The position numbers were made by a program, and so were the translations under genes. Positions 1 through 18,004 of a stretch of 64,000 nucleotides of DNA are shown here, one piece after another. Below the pieces are notes generated by a model that made no database searches, was not told where the DNA came from, and saw only the letters and a list, made by a program, of their open reading frames with translations. The stretch is from Aurifilum marmelostoma (Eukaryota; Ascomycota; Sordariomycetes; Diaporthales; Cryphonectriaceae): assembly GCA_027559495.1 (NCBI GenBank), contig JAMXSV010000026.1, positions 186,001 to 250,000 of the forward strand, in the 5' to 3' direction. Positions within the stretch are counted from its first letter, which is position 1, and each line of letters opens with the position of its first letter.

Positions 1-1558
1 CCTCGGAAAAAGCAAGGCACATACACACAAACACACACTAACAGGCCACCAAATGAGACGCGGGACATATCACAAAACAAGTCGGGTCTAACCGAGAACG
101 TTGTGCGGAACATCTTTCTCAAGAGAGACGGCGCGGGAGGCGGCTCAGTGGAGGCGTGAAAATGTGCCGTGGTGTGCTTGCGTGCTTGGGAAAAGGAAAA
201 ACTTGCCCAGATATGCATCTTGGAGTGCCGCCAAATTCAGAGAGGTGAGTAAATGTCTCGCATATCAGAGACACATGATCCACCCTGAGCCTCGAACTGC
301 CCCCCAGCTACTAGGTCAGAATTCACGGGCCTCGCCAGGTTGTCCCTCCTCTCAGGTGCACTGAAGAAGAAAATCTATGCAGGTATTATGGCCCAAGACA
401 TGTTCTAATGCGGGCTAGCTTTGCAGAATGTCTCACAGAAAAGAAAAGGAAAAGAGGGCGAGTTGGGGGGGGGGGGATAGTAGGTGATTCCAACCTCTGT
501 GGGAAGGTGGAGGGTCTCTTGCACAACAAGATATGGCTGGAAAGAAGAGCAGTCAATAGATGAAGAGGATAAAATAGTCATATAGCTGTATTCCTAAGAA
601 TGGTTGCACGCACAGTATCCGAGAGCAAATGACAATGCGCTGGGAACTCACTGGCGAGTTCGTTTTGCAACATATCAAAACAAGAGAGCAGATTTATGTT
701 GGTACAAACAGACCACGGACAAGTATGCAGATAACAGGAATGGATTGGTGATGTTTCGAGAAAGTTTATTGGTGTTTAATCGATCATTTCCACTACTCGT
801 TCCATATTTAAGACGCTTAACTCGTTGATCAAAACCAAGATATTCAATTCTATAGGTCAAGACAACTTTGCAGGTTAATTATCATGCGGATTCAAATCCG
901 GGAGCATAGTGATCAAAGTCGCAACGGCCTTGTGTTTTCTGCCGCTTCCGAGTCTGTACAATCACACATTCGATTGCATCCTTGGTGATTAAACAGAGCC
1001 TCGGAGCTATCATATACTGCTCATAAATGATAACATGTAAAACCCTTACTTACTAAGACTCCGAGTGACTTGCATAGGCCTTTCTCGTTAAAGTGATGGG
1101 GTAAGGAACTTTGACCACCAGTGGGAAACTTGCTCAGCCGGATCCAGAATTGATCAAAGGGCCGGAAACCTGCTCAAACCACCTCGCGGGCACGTCTTGG
1201 CGAAACTGCTCAGCTTTCAGCACATGAGCACATTTTGGCATCCTCGACTGGTCAATTATATCCACGCCATGAGGCACCTGCTAGACGGAGGAGATTGGTG
1301 TTCCGGTCATTGGACTACATATTCAGCCCTAGTCGCCCAAGTAGAAAGCAAGCAGGCAATACAGAAGAAGAGGATAATTATCCTCCGCCGTGGCCAGCCA
1401 ATTGTATTCATGCCACTGGGCACTGACCATATTTGATACCCTCATATATCGATTCCGCAAGAGTCGACGTTCATCAAAGATCGCCCATTACACCCTAGTG
1501 TCCTCTCAAGACCTCTTCGTCGTTGCCAGAGAGCCTCACCTTACCTCACAAACACAAG
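1..1558. other. Intergenic, no supported gene
   Basis: Only short, compositionally random reading frames are present. A G run of about 13 nt lies near 464-476. The T-arm-like string near 888-900 is not part of a tRNA. The last ~100 bases are AT-richer (a TATA-like stretch near 1442-1450) and probably contain the promoter and leader of the small gene that begins at 1559. Confidence 0.5.
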
Positions 1559-2142
1559 ATGTGCGGTGGCAGTGACAGCGTTGGTGATGACCCTCGGCGC
1601 TTTGGAGCCCTGGCCGTCTTGACACCTACTCCCAATGATGCTGGTGCTGCTGATGCTGGTGCTGCTGCGCCTGATGCGGATTCTGCATACCTTTCAGGGC
1701 GGGTAGTATTTCTCAACAAGGCGGATCGTGGGAGCCCATTGGCCACTCATGTCAGGTTCACGCCGGCCGGGTCACACCATCCCGACCAAGACTTGACATT
1801 GAGCATATTGTCAGTCCCTTCCGACTCCTTTCGAGGTCCCCTTCTGGCCTCTGTCTCCGCTCGAGCTGACCCGCCATTCCGGCCCACAGCTGCACCGGAG
1901 ACCTGAGCATACCGCGGAGCCGGTGCAAGCTGTTTGACAGTCTCACCCTGCCGAGATTCGCTGAAATCGATGCCGGGGATGCAGGAGGATTTGCAGAGTT
2001 CCAGCTGCCGCAGCATCTTCTGCTCTCCGTCGGCGAGCGTGGTGTGATCGGACGCCGCGTGGCCATCACATTGTTAGATTCTTCGCAGCCCTGTGTGGCT
2101 GAAGGCATCATTGGCTTCAACACGGCTGCCTTTGTGTCCTAG
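1559..2142 (+). CDS. Hypothetical 167-aa protein, two exons
   Basis: The family is not recognised. Exon 1 is 1559-1809 and exon 2 is 1890-2142, total 504 nt. The 80-nt intron has donor GTCAGT at 1810, a CTGAC branch-like site at 1866-1870 and acceptor CAG at 1887-1889. Joining it removes the stop that ends the first reading frame near 1906 and gives an open frame to TAG at 2140-2142, with the split codon restored as Phe. The predicted protein starts MCGGSDSVGDD, has an Ala/Asp-rich low-complexity stretch at about residues 30-50, then alternating hydrophobic segments suggesting a small beta-rich fold. No signal peptide or membrane helix is evident. The start ATG follows an A-rich context (ACACAAG). 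The frame continuity across a well-formed intron is the main support. Expression and homology are unknown. Confidence 0.5.
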
Positions 2143-3131
2143 CAGGCTGTCCACCCAAAGTTGTTCTAGAAGACATTGGTTATCGGAAGCTTAGAATTAC
2201 ACATACTCTTGATTTTCTTGCTGCATGTGGAATCACAACTGAGGTTGATAGCCAGCACTGCCAGTCCTGTTGTGACAAAGGAATTATGAGGATGTGAATG
2301 CATGGAAACACTCGGTATGTTTGCAGGCCAGAGCCATCGTCATGAATGAAGATTTATTCTCTTGTTCGGGCTGTCGGCTGTGTCCAGGTGCGGAGTACAT
2401 CCTGTGAACATTATAGAGAGAAACAGAGACCTAGCCTAGTTGGCTGATTGGGAGAAGCCCAGGTCTGAGTCAGCAGCACGACCTTACTTACAGCAGCTGA
2501 CATCCAGCAGTCACAGCACTCGGCCTAGTAACAGTAGGGTGACAGGCAGGCAGTAAAAAACCAAATCGGCAGAAATTTCAGAGGTGGTGGACCCCACAGA
2601 CCCCACCTGAGGACGTCCCATGCGCCACTAAGAACAGGTCTGATTCCCTGGACAAGGGCTAAAGGGCCCCCTGCACATTCGCTCACTGCACTGAGGCACA
2701 CAGGCTGGCACTGGCTGGGCACCAAGTACAGCGCCACTATTACCCAAAGGATGACCAGGCTAACCGGGAGGTTCTGATTGTTTCCCCTCCTTTCAAACCC
2801 CCACCTACCCAACTTCGCCTCTCTCTTCTGTACTAAAGTTTCTTATTTTTTCTCGAATTTCATCATCACACACAACAACACACCTTTCACCCTTCCCCTC
2901 CATCAACTTCCTCCCAGCCCAACCAAGTCCTGGTGACCGACCAACCCCCTCCCCATCTCTGGTACGGTCTTTCTCATAGAAGAGGGTTTTATCAGGGTTT
3001 TTCCCTTTTTTATTCTCACCTTTGATACGCCCTCGTCTTTTGTTTCTTTGCAACCAACCCTTTCAGGCTTCTTTGTGTGTGCCATTCCTCTCCCCCCCCC
3101 CCCCCACCCAGATCAGATCAATCTATTCAAG
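2143..3131. other. Intergenic: 3' flank of small gene and ARB1 promoter/leader
   Basis: No convincing coding frame. The last 350 bases are strongly pyrimidine-rich (CT and C runs, including a C tract of about 14 at 3093-3106), typical of leaders of highly expressed fungal housekeeping genes, and end in CAAG immediately before the ARB1 ATG. Confidence 0.5.
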
Positions 3132-5360
3132 ATGGTGTCGGCATCTAAGGAGAAGAGACTGGCCAAGAAGGCCGCCGATGGCAAGGAGAAGAAGACGGTC
3201 GCCTCCCGATCAAAGGCCGGCTCCAAGAATGCCAGCAAGGCCGGGTCTGTCAACGGCGACGAGACGCCGCCTCAGCTCGATGCCTTTGGCAACCCCATAG
3301 AGTCCGACGAGCCCGCCACGTCGGCCGACAAGATGGGCGAGGTCAAGCGCCTGACCGAACAGATGGACAAGCACGGCCTGTCTGACCGTGTCACCACCGG
3401 TGTCCTGTCCTCCGTCGCCTCGTCCCGCGACGTCAAGATCTCGTCGTGCAGTCTCGTCTTCCACGGCCGCGTCCTCATCACCGACGGCACCCTCGAGCTC
3501 AACTTTGGCCGCCGATACGGCCTGCTGGGCGAGAACGGCTGCGGAAAGAGTACCTTCCTCAAGGCCATCGCCGCCCGCGAGTACCCCATCCCTCCCCACG
3601 TCGACATCTACCTCCTCAACGAGGGTGCCCCGCCCTCGGAGCTGGGCGCCCTGGAATGGGTCGTCAAGGAGGCCGAGAACGAGATGGAGCGCCTCGACCA
3701 TCTGGCCGAGAAGCTGCTCGAGGAGGAGGGCCCAGAGAGCCCCGTCCTGATGGATCTCTACGACGTACGTCTGCTGATGACATCGATCAAGAAACCCCCC
3801 CCCCCCCCAAGAAATCCCCCGTCCTCTCTCTGTCACCCACCTCCTCAACATCCACCTCCTTTCCCACTCACCATGTCGTATACTAAGCAGAAGGACTCTA
3901 TTGGCTAACACACCTATCCTTTCTGTCTTCTAGCACATGGACAAGATGGACCCCTCGACCTTCGCTACCCGTGCCTCCCTCATCCTGACCGGTCTTGGCT
4001 TCAACAAGGTCACCATCCACAAGAAGACCAAGGACATGTCTGGTGGCTGGAGGATGCGTGTGGCCCTGGCCAAGGCCCTCTTCGTCAAGCCCACCCTGCT
4101 GCTGCTCGACGACCCCACTGCCCATCTGGACCTCGAGGCCTGCGTGTGGCTCGAGGAGTACCTCAAGAAGTGGGAGCGCACCCTGATCCTCGTCTCCCAC
4201 TCCATGGACTTCCTCAACGGTGTCTGCACCAACATGATCGACATGCGCGACAAGAAGCTCCTGTACTACGGTGGCAACTACGACTCGTACAGCAAGACGC
4301 GCGAGGAGCAGGAGACCAACCAGATGAAGGCCTACCAGAAGCAGCAGGACGAGATTACCCACATCAAGAAGTTCATCGCCAGCGCCGGTACCTATGCCAA
4401 CCTGGTCAGGCAGGCCAAGTCCCGCCAGAAGATCCTGGACAAGATGGAGGCCGACGGCTTCATCCAGCCCGTCATCCCCGACCGCGTCTTCAGCTTCCGC
4501 TTTGCCGACGTCGAGAAGCTGCCCCCGCCCGTGCTGTCCTTTGACGACGTCACCTTCTCGTACTCGGGCAAGGCCGAGGACGACCTGTACCGCCACATCG
4601 ACCTCGGCTTCGACATGGACTCGCGGACGGCCCTCGTCGGCCCCAACGGCGTGGGCAAGTCGACGCTGCTGCGCCTCATGACGGGCAAGCTGTCGCCGAC
4701 GGCGGGCAACGTCAGCCGGCACACGCACCTGAAGCTAGGCATGTACTCTCAGCACTCTGCCGAGCAGCTGGACCTCACCAAGTCGGCGCTGGACTTTGTG
4801 CGGGACAAGTACAGCGACCGGTCCCAGGACTACCAGTACTGGCGGCAGCAGCTGGGCAAGTACGGCCTGTCGGGCGAGTCCCAGACGGCCCTCATCGGCA
4901 CCCTGTCCGAGGGCCAGAAGAGCCGTATCGTGTTCGCGCTGCTGGCCATCGAGAGCCCCAACATGCTGCTCCTCGACGAGCCGACCAACGGTCTGGACAT
5001 CCCCACCATCGACAGTCTGGCGGAAGCCATCAACGCCTTCACGGGAGGTGTAATCGTCGTCAGTCACGACTTTAGGTATGTTACGGATTTTTTTTCTTAG
5101 ATTTTTTTTTTACAACATCACATTATCTTCCCCTTTTGCCCTCCTCTCTCCTTCTTTCATCCCCTTCCCACAACATCTCCCACATTCCAGCACAGTTGAG
5201 GCAGCGTCATGACTGATACGTATCCCACTACAGATTGCTGGACAAGATTGCCAAGCAGATCCTGGTGTGTGAGAACAAGACCATCAAGCCTTGGGATGGC
5301 TCCATCGGAGAGTACAAGAACTACCTCCGCAAGAAGATGCTTGCGGCCGGTGCTGTCTAG
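3132..5360 (+). CDS. ARB1: ABCF-family ATPase, ARB1 orthologue (ribosome biogenesis)
   Basis: Exons 3132-3764, 3934-5075 and 5234-5360 encode 633 aa; yeast Arb1 is about 610 aa. It is a soluble twin-ATPase ABC protein without membrane segments. A basic, Lys/Ala-rich N-terminus (residues 1-60) precedes NBD1 with Walker A GENGCGKST at about 133-141, signature MSGGW at about 246-250 and Walker B LLLLDDPTAHLD at about 266-277. NBD2 has GPNGVGKST, an LSEGQ signature and LLLDEPTNGLD, followed by the HDF switch region. The last intron interrupts codon Arg in the segment HDF-R-LLDKIAKQ. The orthologue in yeast acts in 40S/60S ribosome biogenesis and shuttles between nucleus and cytoplasm (established knowledge). 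NBD1 has Asp where most ABC ATPases carry the catalytic Glu, while NBD2 keeps Glu. The first intron contains a C run of about 12. An in-frame non-ATG extension upstream is not used. Confidence 0.95.
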
Positions 5361-6212
5361 GGCGGAATAGGAGCACGGAACAGTGCGTGCCGTGGCGAGA
5401 CATGATTGGCTTTGGGGAGAGGGGATGAGGTATGCCCCTCCCTGCAGCGCCTGCCTCGCAGAGAGAGGGAGGACGACATAAAAAAAGAGAGCGAGAGAAA
5501 AGAGGAAGCTGCCAGACAGGCGCACATTGGGATCACGGCCACCTAGATAGATTGCCAGGAGCAACAGCGCACCGCAGACATGGGTGAGGCCCGCAGGCCC
5601 GTATTGGATGGAAAGCCCTACATGACGAGACCCACGAGATACACTGCGCGAGAGAGGGAGTAAGGGAAGGGAAGAGGGGAAATAGAGGCAGGAACATCTC
5701 GAGGCAGACGCGTCAGGCGAGAGAAGCAGGCCATGGCCATCACCATGTCTGGCGGAAAGCGATTGTTGTTTGGGGCCGCAGGCGTTGGCTGAAATGTACT
5801 GCTCGGTATAGAAGTTCTTTTCCCTTGAATGAGATGCAAAAGCATTAGACAAGATGTATTAAGGAACCTGACGAGGTAGTGATGTGAAATCGGGTGAGAA
5901 TTTTGCTATCTGACGTAGAATTGCACGTCCATTGTGTTGGTCCACATGTAATGTATCTTGTGTGGCTTCTTGGAGGTTGGGTGAGGAGCTCAGGACTTGT
6001 TAAGTGGCAAGTACTGACACGCAGAACACTGTACTGGGATATACCTAGGTGATTAGCAGAGGCGCAGTGTTTTCGAACCTGCCAAGTGCTTGCCGAAGGG
6101 GTCCGCGCATGCATGCTCTCTCTCTTCTCTGGTGCCACCGATCCTCCTGACTCACTCACTTTGACCATTTCTACAGATGATTGCAGCATATGCTTTTCTG
6201 AGCTTGCTAATG

Positions 6213-6272
6213 GCACTGGAGGAGTCTGAGTAGCACTGGACGAGTCTGGGTAGCACTGGAGAAGTCTGGGTA
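6213..6272. repeat. 20-bp minisatellite, three copies
   Basis: Three consecutive 20-bp units beginning GCACTGGA and ending in GTA occupy 6213-6232, 6233-6252 and 6253-6272, with two or three substitutions between copies. It is non-coding as far as can be seen. Confidence 0.85.
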
Positions 6273-6402
6273 GCGACAAGAGAGAGTAGGACAAAGCCAG
6301 GGAAAGAAGTAAGAAGCACATGAGACAATCTTTGACAGGCAGACGAGACAGTGGATCATTCATCCATCAGGCACTGTGTTACGTTGTACGATGTACCACT
6401 AC

Positions 6403-6418
6403 TATTATTATTGTTGTT

Positions 6419-6450
<32 letters not shown>
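6403..6450. repeat. Trinucleotide microsatellite (TTA/TTG then TCG)
   Basis: A TTA run changes to TTG and then to about ten TCG units, an imperfect compound triplet repeat in the intergenic region between ARB1 and INO80. Confidence 0.9.
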
Positions 6451-6839
6451 AAAAGCTAGTGTGGCAAGTTTGGGGTCCAGGAGAAAGTGGGAGCGGAGGG
6501 GGGAATGACATGTGCTGTCACCCTAAATTATACTGTATCTTGCCCATGATGAACCTTTTCAAGAGTTGTTCCGAGGCAAGCAAGTATTGCGGTAGAGGTT
6601 CAGGTACAAATAATTAGTTGGAAGTACGAGTAAACGAGGCTACAGCTTGGAGCCGCATCACCAGCTTGCTTCACCTTGTGGTACTATATAGTACAGGGTA
6701 CAGGTATGTGTGTGAGAGTACATAGGTACATTAGAGAGAGTGTGTGTGTGTACGCGTGCAGGGGATCCACTCACTATGAACCACTCGTCAACGGAAACGG
6801 GAGGCAACAGGAGAACCCAGGAGGACTCGAGCTGATGAG

Positions 6840-6844
<5 letters not shown>

Positions 6845-6875
<31 letters not shown>
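6845..6875. repeat. (GA)n microsatellite
   Basis: About fifteen uninterrupted GA units in the intergenic region upstream of INO80. Confidence 0.9.
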
Positions 6876-6879
<4 letters not shown>

Positions 6880-8100
6880 CTTTGAGGAAAGAGATCAAGT
6901 AGACGCCAGGAAGAAAAAGTTGCCACCATTGTGAGCTGCAATTTCTCCCATTACTGTACTGTCACTATTGCTGGGTGCACTTTGGGACAACCCCCCCCCC
7001 CCTCTTCTCCTCCCTCCCAGGCCTTCTCCAAGGCGGGAACTTAATCACGGGCCAGGGTCGGCTAGCTCACAGCTCAGCTCATCGCCGCCGCCTCGCCTGC
7101 GAGGACAAGCGTGGCTTGTCCCGTTTACGCCTAACCCGGACTGTACTGCAAATGCGCTGCACATCACGTCAGGGTCACCACCAGCAGCACCAGCACCAGC
7201 AGCACCAGCATCCAACCCACCCACCAAACCAACAAACACCATAACCCCCTTCAGGCTGCGGCCCTCGCCGGCGACTTTACCTCAATTTTTCCCAAAACTC
7301 CAACCTCGACACACCTTTTGGAACACACGTCCATTTTCCAATCCGCATCCACCCAACACCCAACCAACCCACACACTTACACACACAACACCACGCCTTG
7401 TGGTCTCGCGATACTTTGTGTGGCTTGTCTCACCCCTGCCACTCAGCGTCCAGCCGAAGCAGGAGCGGGAGAGAAAAAAGGCAAATCCTACTGGCCCGAC
7501 CCGGCTTGACGCGACAAAGGAACCTGCATTGTAATTCACCACCACCACCACCACCACCACCACCACCCCTCCGCCTATTTCCTTCTCATTACCAATCCGT
7601 TTTCGAGCCATGTCCTCCAGCCGCAGAGCAGCCATCTAGCTCGTCGGTGTTCCCAAGTCCTGCGACTGTCCGAAAACTGACGTGCCAGGGTTGTCGATCG
7701 ACCACGCAAGGAGCAATCAACCTCTGTCCGCCCCATCCTCCTTCCTCATCAGGACGCGACCTGCTGTTTCATCATCGTGATCATCATCATCATCATCACC
7801 ACCACCATCGACGGTGTACAGAATTTCTCTTTGATACTCTTTTTTCCCTCCCCTTTCTCGTTGGACCTGCGTCGTTGCCGGCACGGTGCGGATGGGTCCG
7901 TCTCGCCAGCGCAACCTTCAGCCGAGATATCTTGGGTTTGTCCTCTAACGGCGACTCAGAGGTCAGCACCTGAACGATTCCGGAGGGGAAGAAGAAAAAA
8001 AAAAAGAGAGAGAGAGGGAGACAGAGAGGATTTCATCAGCTAGGGGAGGAGGATACATACGACGGGCTCTTCTTGCCCAAGGGAAAGAAAGAGAGACAAG

Positions 8101-15278
<7,178 letters not shown>

Positions 15279-16499
15279 TCACCTGATCAAAGGGTGATGG
15301 CGAGGAGGCGGGAAGAAGATGATGGATGCCCATCTTCTCTGTCCGTACACGCGAGAAGGGACAGAGAATACATACACCATGCGACCTGTGCATTTTGGGT
15401 CTTGTGGGATCGCCTGGCCGGGACAAGATAGCAGCTACCAAGTCTTGGTCACGCCCACATGGGAGAACGGGTTAGAGAAAAGATAAATCGGCCCTCATCT
15501 TTCGTTGATGATCCTCCTGTTCCTGAAGGGACAGGGATACGGATGTGTTTCTTTTTTTGCGCTGCTTTTTGTTTTTCTATGCGTTGTCGGCCACAAGAAC
15601 TGTCTCCCGAAAAGAGAGTTAGTTGCATGGGACGAGACAGATGTATGCTTGAGAAAGTTATGAGTATTGCGGGTCTCTATTGGCGTGGATTTAGATTCGT
15701 GGAAGAGTCCCCCCTCCCTCCTTTCTTCACAAAACAACGAGAAGAGGTGAGGAGGAGGCTGGCTGACCGTCTGTCGTGTCATATGGGGACGGGCCACATG
15801 TAATATAGATAATATACACACCATGAAGAGAGGCATCAACAGGGCCCGATTACTTGAGCGAAAGCGGGTAGCATCAATGATGAGAGGCTCTCTTCCCCCG
15901 AGGCATCGTAGAACTTCAAGTGAACTTGCTGTGCGGGTTGGCCCAGTGAAAGCTGCTATAGAGCCTCGACCAACTCGCCCTACCTCAGCCATACGTCTTT
16001 ATTCCCACCTGGCATGCTCACAACAGAATGTGATGAGAGACCCTGTTGAGACGCTCATTGCATGCGGAAGGCTGTAGTAATGATAGGACTCCCTGCCCCC
16101 TGATGTCTTTGTAAGGGTTGGATTTCTTCTTGAACCCAATCCGCATGGCCCCGTCTCGTGTCTCTGGCCACCCATGGCAAGCACACGATGCGATGCCCTC
16201 TTTGCTCCTGAGCAGTCTGTTTCTCGCTCCCGTATCATCCCATTACCATCTCTCGGGCGGGGTCTCTGCCTCGCGCGTCCATCGTGACCTTCCTCGGGCA
16301 CGCCTCGGGAGATGTACGTGGCTGTTGTAGGAAATGCAGAATCATGCTGCCAATTCAAGGGAAGGCGTTCGTTTCTTTCTTTCGGGAAGGCGGCATGAGA
16401 CGAGTAAAAAAAAGGGTTCGGCCCTCTCTCTCTCTCTGTGGTTGAGCGTCCAGCAACAAAAATATACCCTGTTCTGCTCCGCCTCTCTCTCTCTCTTCC
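15279..16499. other. Intergenic between convergent INO80 and Alb1-like gene
   Basis: Contains the 3' regions of two convergent genes. Short reading frames have no family resemblance or splice continuity. No RNA gene was recognised. Confidence 0.5.
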
Positions 16500-16969
16500 T
16501 CACGCAATGTCCATCTTCCCCAGAGCCTCCATGGCGGCGTCCCTCTCCGCCTTGAGCTGTTTCTTGCTCTTGGCCGACTTGTCCGCATCTACAAACAGAA
16601 AAAGTCAAAGATCCGTCAGCAAAAGGAAAAAAGGAGCAGGAAGGAAAAAAAAAAAGGACATCAAAGTGGAAAAGTCTACACACCCTGCATCTCCACCTCC
16701 CGCGCCGCCTTCGCCTCCGCCTCCGCCTTCCGCCGGATAGCATGCGCCATCTGCTTCTCCACCTTGCGCTGCTTCTTCCTGCTCAGCGCCGCGTTGGGCC
16801 CGCTGGTGGGGAGCAGGCCCGACCGCGCCCCGCGCCGGGCGTCCGCCTTGGCCGCGCGCGAGGGCAGCCGGGACGAGGCGAGGTGTCTGGCCGCGTGCTT
16901 GCGGGCCCTTGCGGCGTGGGCGATCTGGCGGTTGCGGGAGACCGTGTTGGGGTTTTTGACGGAGGGCAT
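16500..16969 (-). CDS. Alb1-like ribosome biogenesis protein (putative)
   Basis: On the minus strand exon 1 is 16969-16684 and exon 2 is 16588-16500, encoding 124 aa. The intron donor GTGTGT follows a codon split as G/AT (Asp), and exon 2 ends LGKMDIA-stop. The protein is small, very basic and Ala/Arg-rich, with a central LLPTSGPNAALSRKKQRK segment followed by a charged helix. That segment resembles the fungal Alb1 family, which in yeast escorts pre-60S particles with Arx1 between nucleus and cytoplasm. The family assignment comes from recall of the motif and has not been tested by search. The first exon alone has no in-frame stop before the intron. It is convergent with INO80. Alternatives are another small nucleolar or basic ribosome-assembly protein. 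Confidence 0.62.
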
Positions 16970-17417
16970 TGTTGGGTGTTTTTTTTTTTTTTTTCTTTTT
17001 TCCTTTCCTTTCCTTTTCTTTTGCTTGGTGGGGTGGTTTTTGGGTTGGAAAAGAGGGGGGGGGGGGAGAAGAGGACTTGGTGGCTGGCGTGATGTCGATT
17101 TGGTGGGATTCTTGTGTGTGCTGGAAAAGGAAGTAAATAATTGACAGGTGGTGGAGGAGAGAAAGAAAAAGCTATGGAGGAGAAGAGAGGGGAGCGTTGG
17201 TTGATGCTTCGAGCCTTAGTTTGGGGACTTGGAAATTTTAGCGGGGCGAGATAAGTAATAACCAATGAGGCTTATCGATTGATGGACCGGCCTTTCTTCC
17301 ACACACACACACACACACACCCCCTCCTCCTCCTTTCTCATTTCCCCATATTCAGAAGAAAAAAGGACGAAAAAAACAATAGAGGAAAGTAATATTAAGA
17401 AACAAAAAGATGGAAGG

Positions 17418-17448
<31 letters not shown>

Positions 17449-18004
17449 GGATATCGCAGTCAACAAAAAAGAGCAGAACTCAGAATCCATATCAGTCAGT
17501 ATAACAATAGATTCTCAGCTTCTGTCTGCGTCGACACAAGTCACAGGAGGACATTCATCATCAGAGACACACACGCAAGACGTGTCAACCAGCATAGCAC
17601 TGACTTGGTCTGTCATTCAATACAAACCCCCATGCCAATTCGCCATTCCCGATTCAAGTACAATGCAAGGTAAATATGGCCCCCTCCAAAAACAAAGGGT
17701 TAATAACCACTGGTCTCGCAGTCCACACAACCCAAAACGCCCAACCATGCTGTTGTTCAGCCCAAAATACCTCGCTGCTTTCCTCTCTACCTTCTTCTGC
17801 CTTCTTTTCCCTGCCCAGTTGAGGACTGACTGACTGGTGGTTCTGCTTCTTGGTTTATACACACGAGGCCGTCCTACTCGTCCGGTATTTTCCATATATA
17901 TCTGGTGTGCCTCGTGTACATAAACGGTACATGCCCATGTAGTTTCGCCGGCGTCAGCATTCGCCAGCCCTGCAGTTCCTCGTCGAGCCCTCTAAGCAAC
18001 CCGA
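16970..18004. other. Intergenic: promoter of Alb1-like gene and 3' flank of YTP1-like gene
   Basis: The first ~300 bases are T/C-rich on the minus-strand leader side with G and T homopolymer runs. An A30 tract lies at 17418-17447. No coding frame with family resemblance was found. Confidence 0.5.
17418..17447. repeat. Poly-A tract, 30 nt
   Basis: An uninterrupted run of 30 adenines. No adjacent retrotransposon body or target-site duplication is visible, so it is treated as a simple repeat. Confidence 0.9.

Larger units (their letters stand above)
5361..8100. other. Intergenic: ARB1 3' region and long INO80 upstream region
   Basis: About 2.7 kb without a supportable gene. It holds a 20-bp minisatellite (6213-6272), TTA/TTG/TCG triplets (6403-6450), a GA tract (6845-6875), CAC triplets (about 7538-7566) and CAT/CAC triplets (about 7777-7815). 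Frames of about 190 codons between 6968 and 7973 are Pro/His low-complexity products of these repeats. The A/G-rich stretch just before 8101 looks like the INO80 leader. Confidence 0.5.

Noticed and set aside
880..925. Possible tRNA T-arm (TTCAAAT flanked by CGGA and CCGGG)
   Set aside because: The obligatory G-C closing pair of the T loop is missing, and no acceptor, D or anticodon arm can be formed around it.
3898..4728. 276-codon minus-strand frame opposite ARB1
   Set aside because: Shadow of the ABC ATPase coding strand; its residue composition is typical of antisense GC-rich codons.
6968..7973. Overlapping ~190-codon frames upstream of INO80
   Set aside because: They are Pro and His low-complexity products of CAC/CCT repeats in the leader region. 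No conserved motif or splice logic.
17418..17447. Poly-A tail of a retroposed element
   Set aside because: No element body, internal promoter or target-site duplication is seen beside the A30 run.
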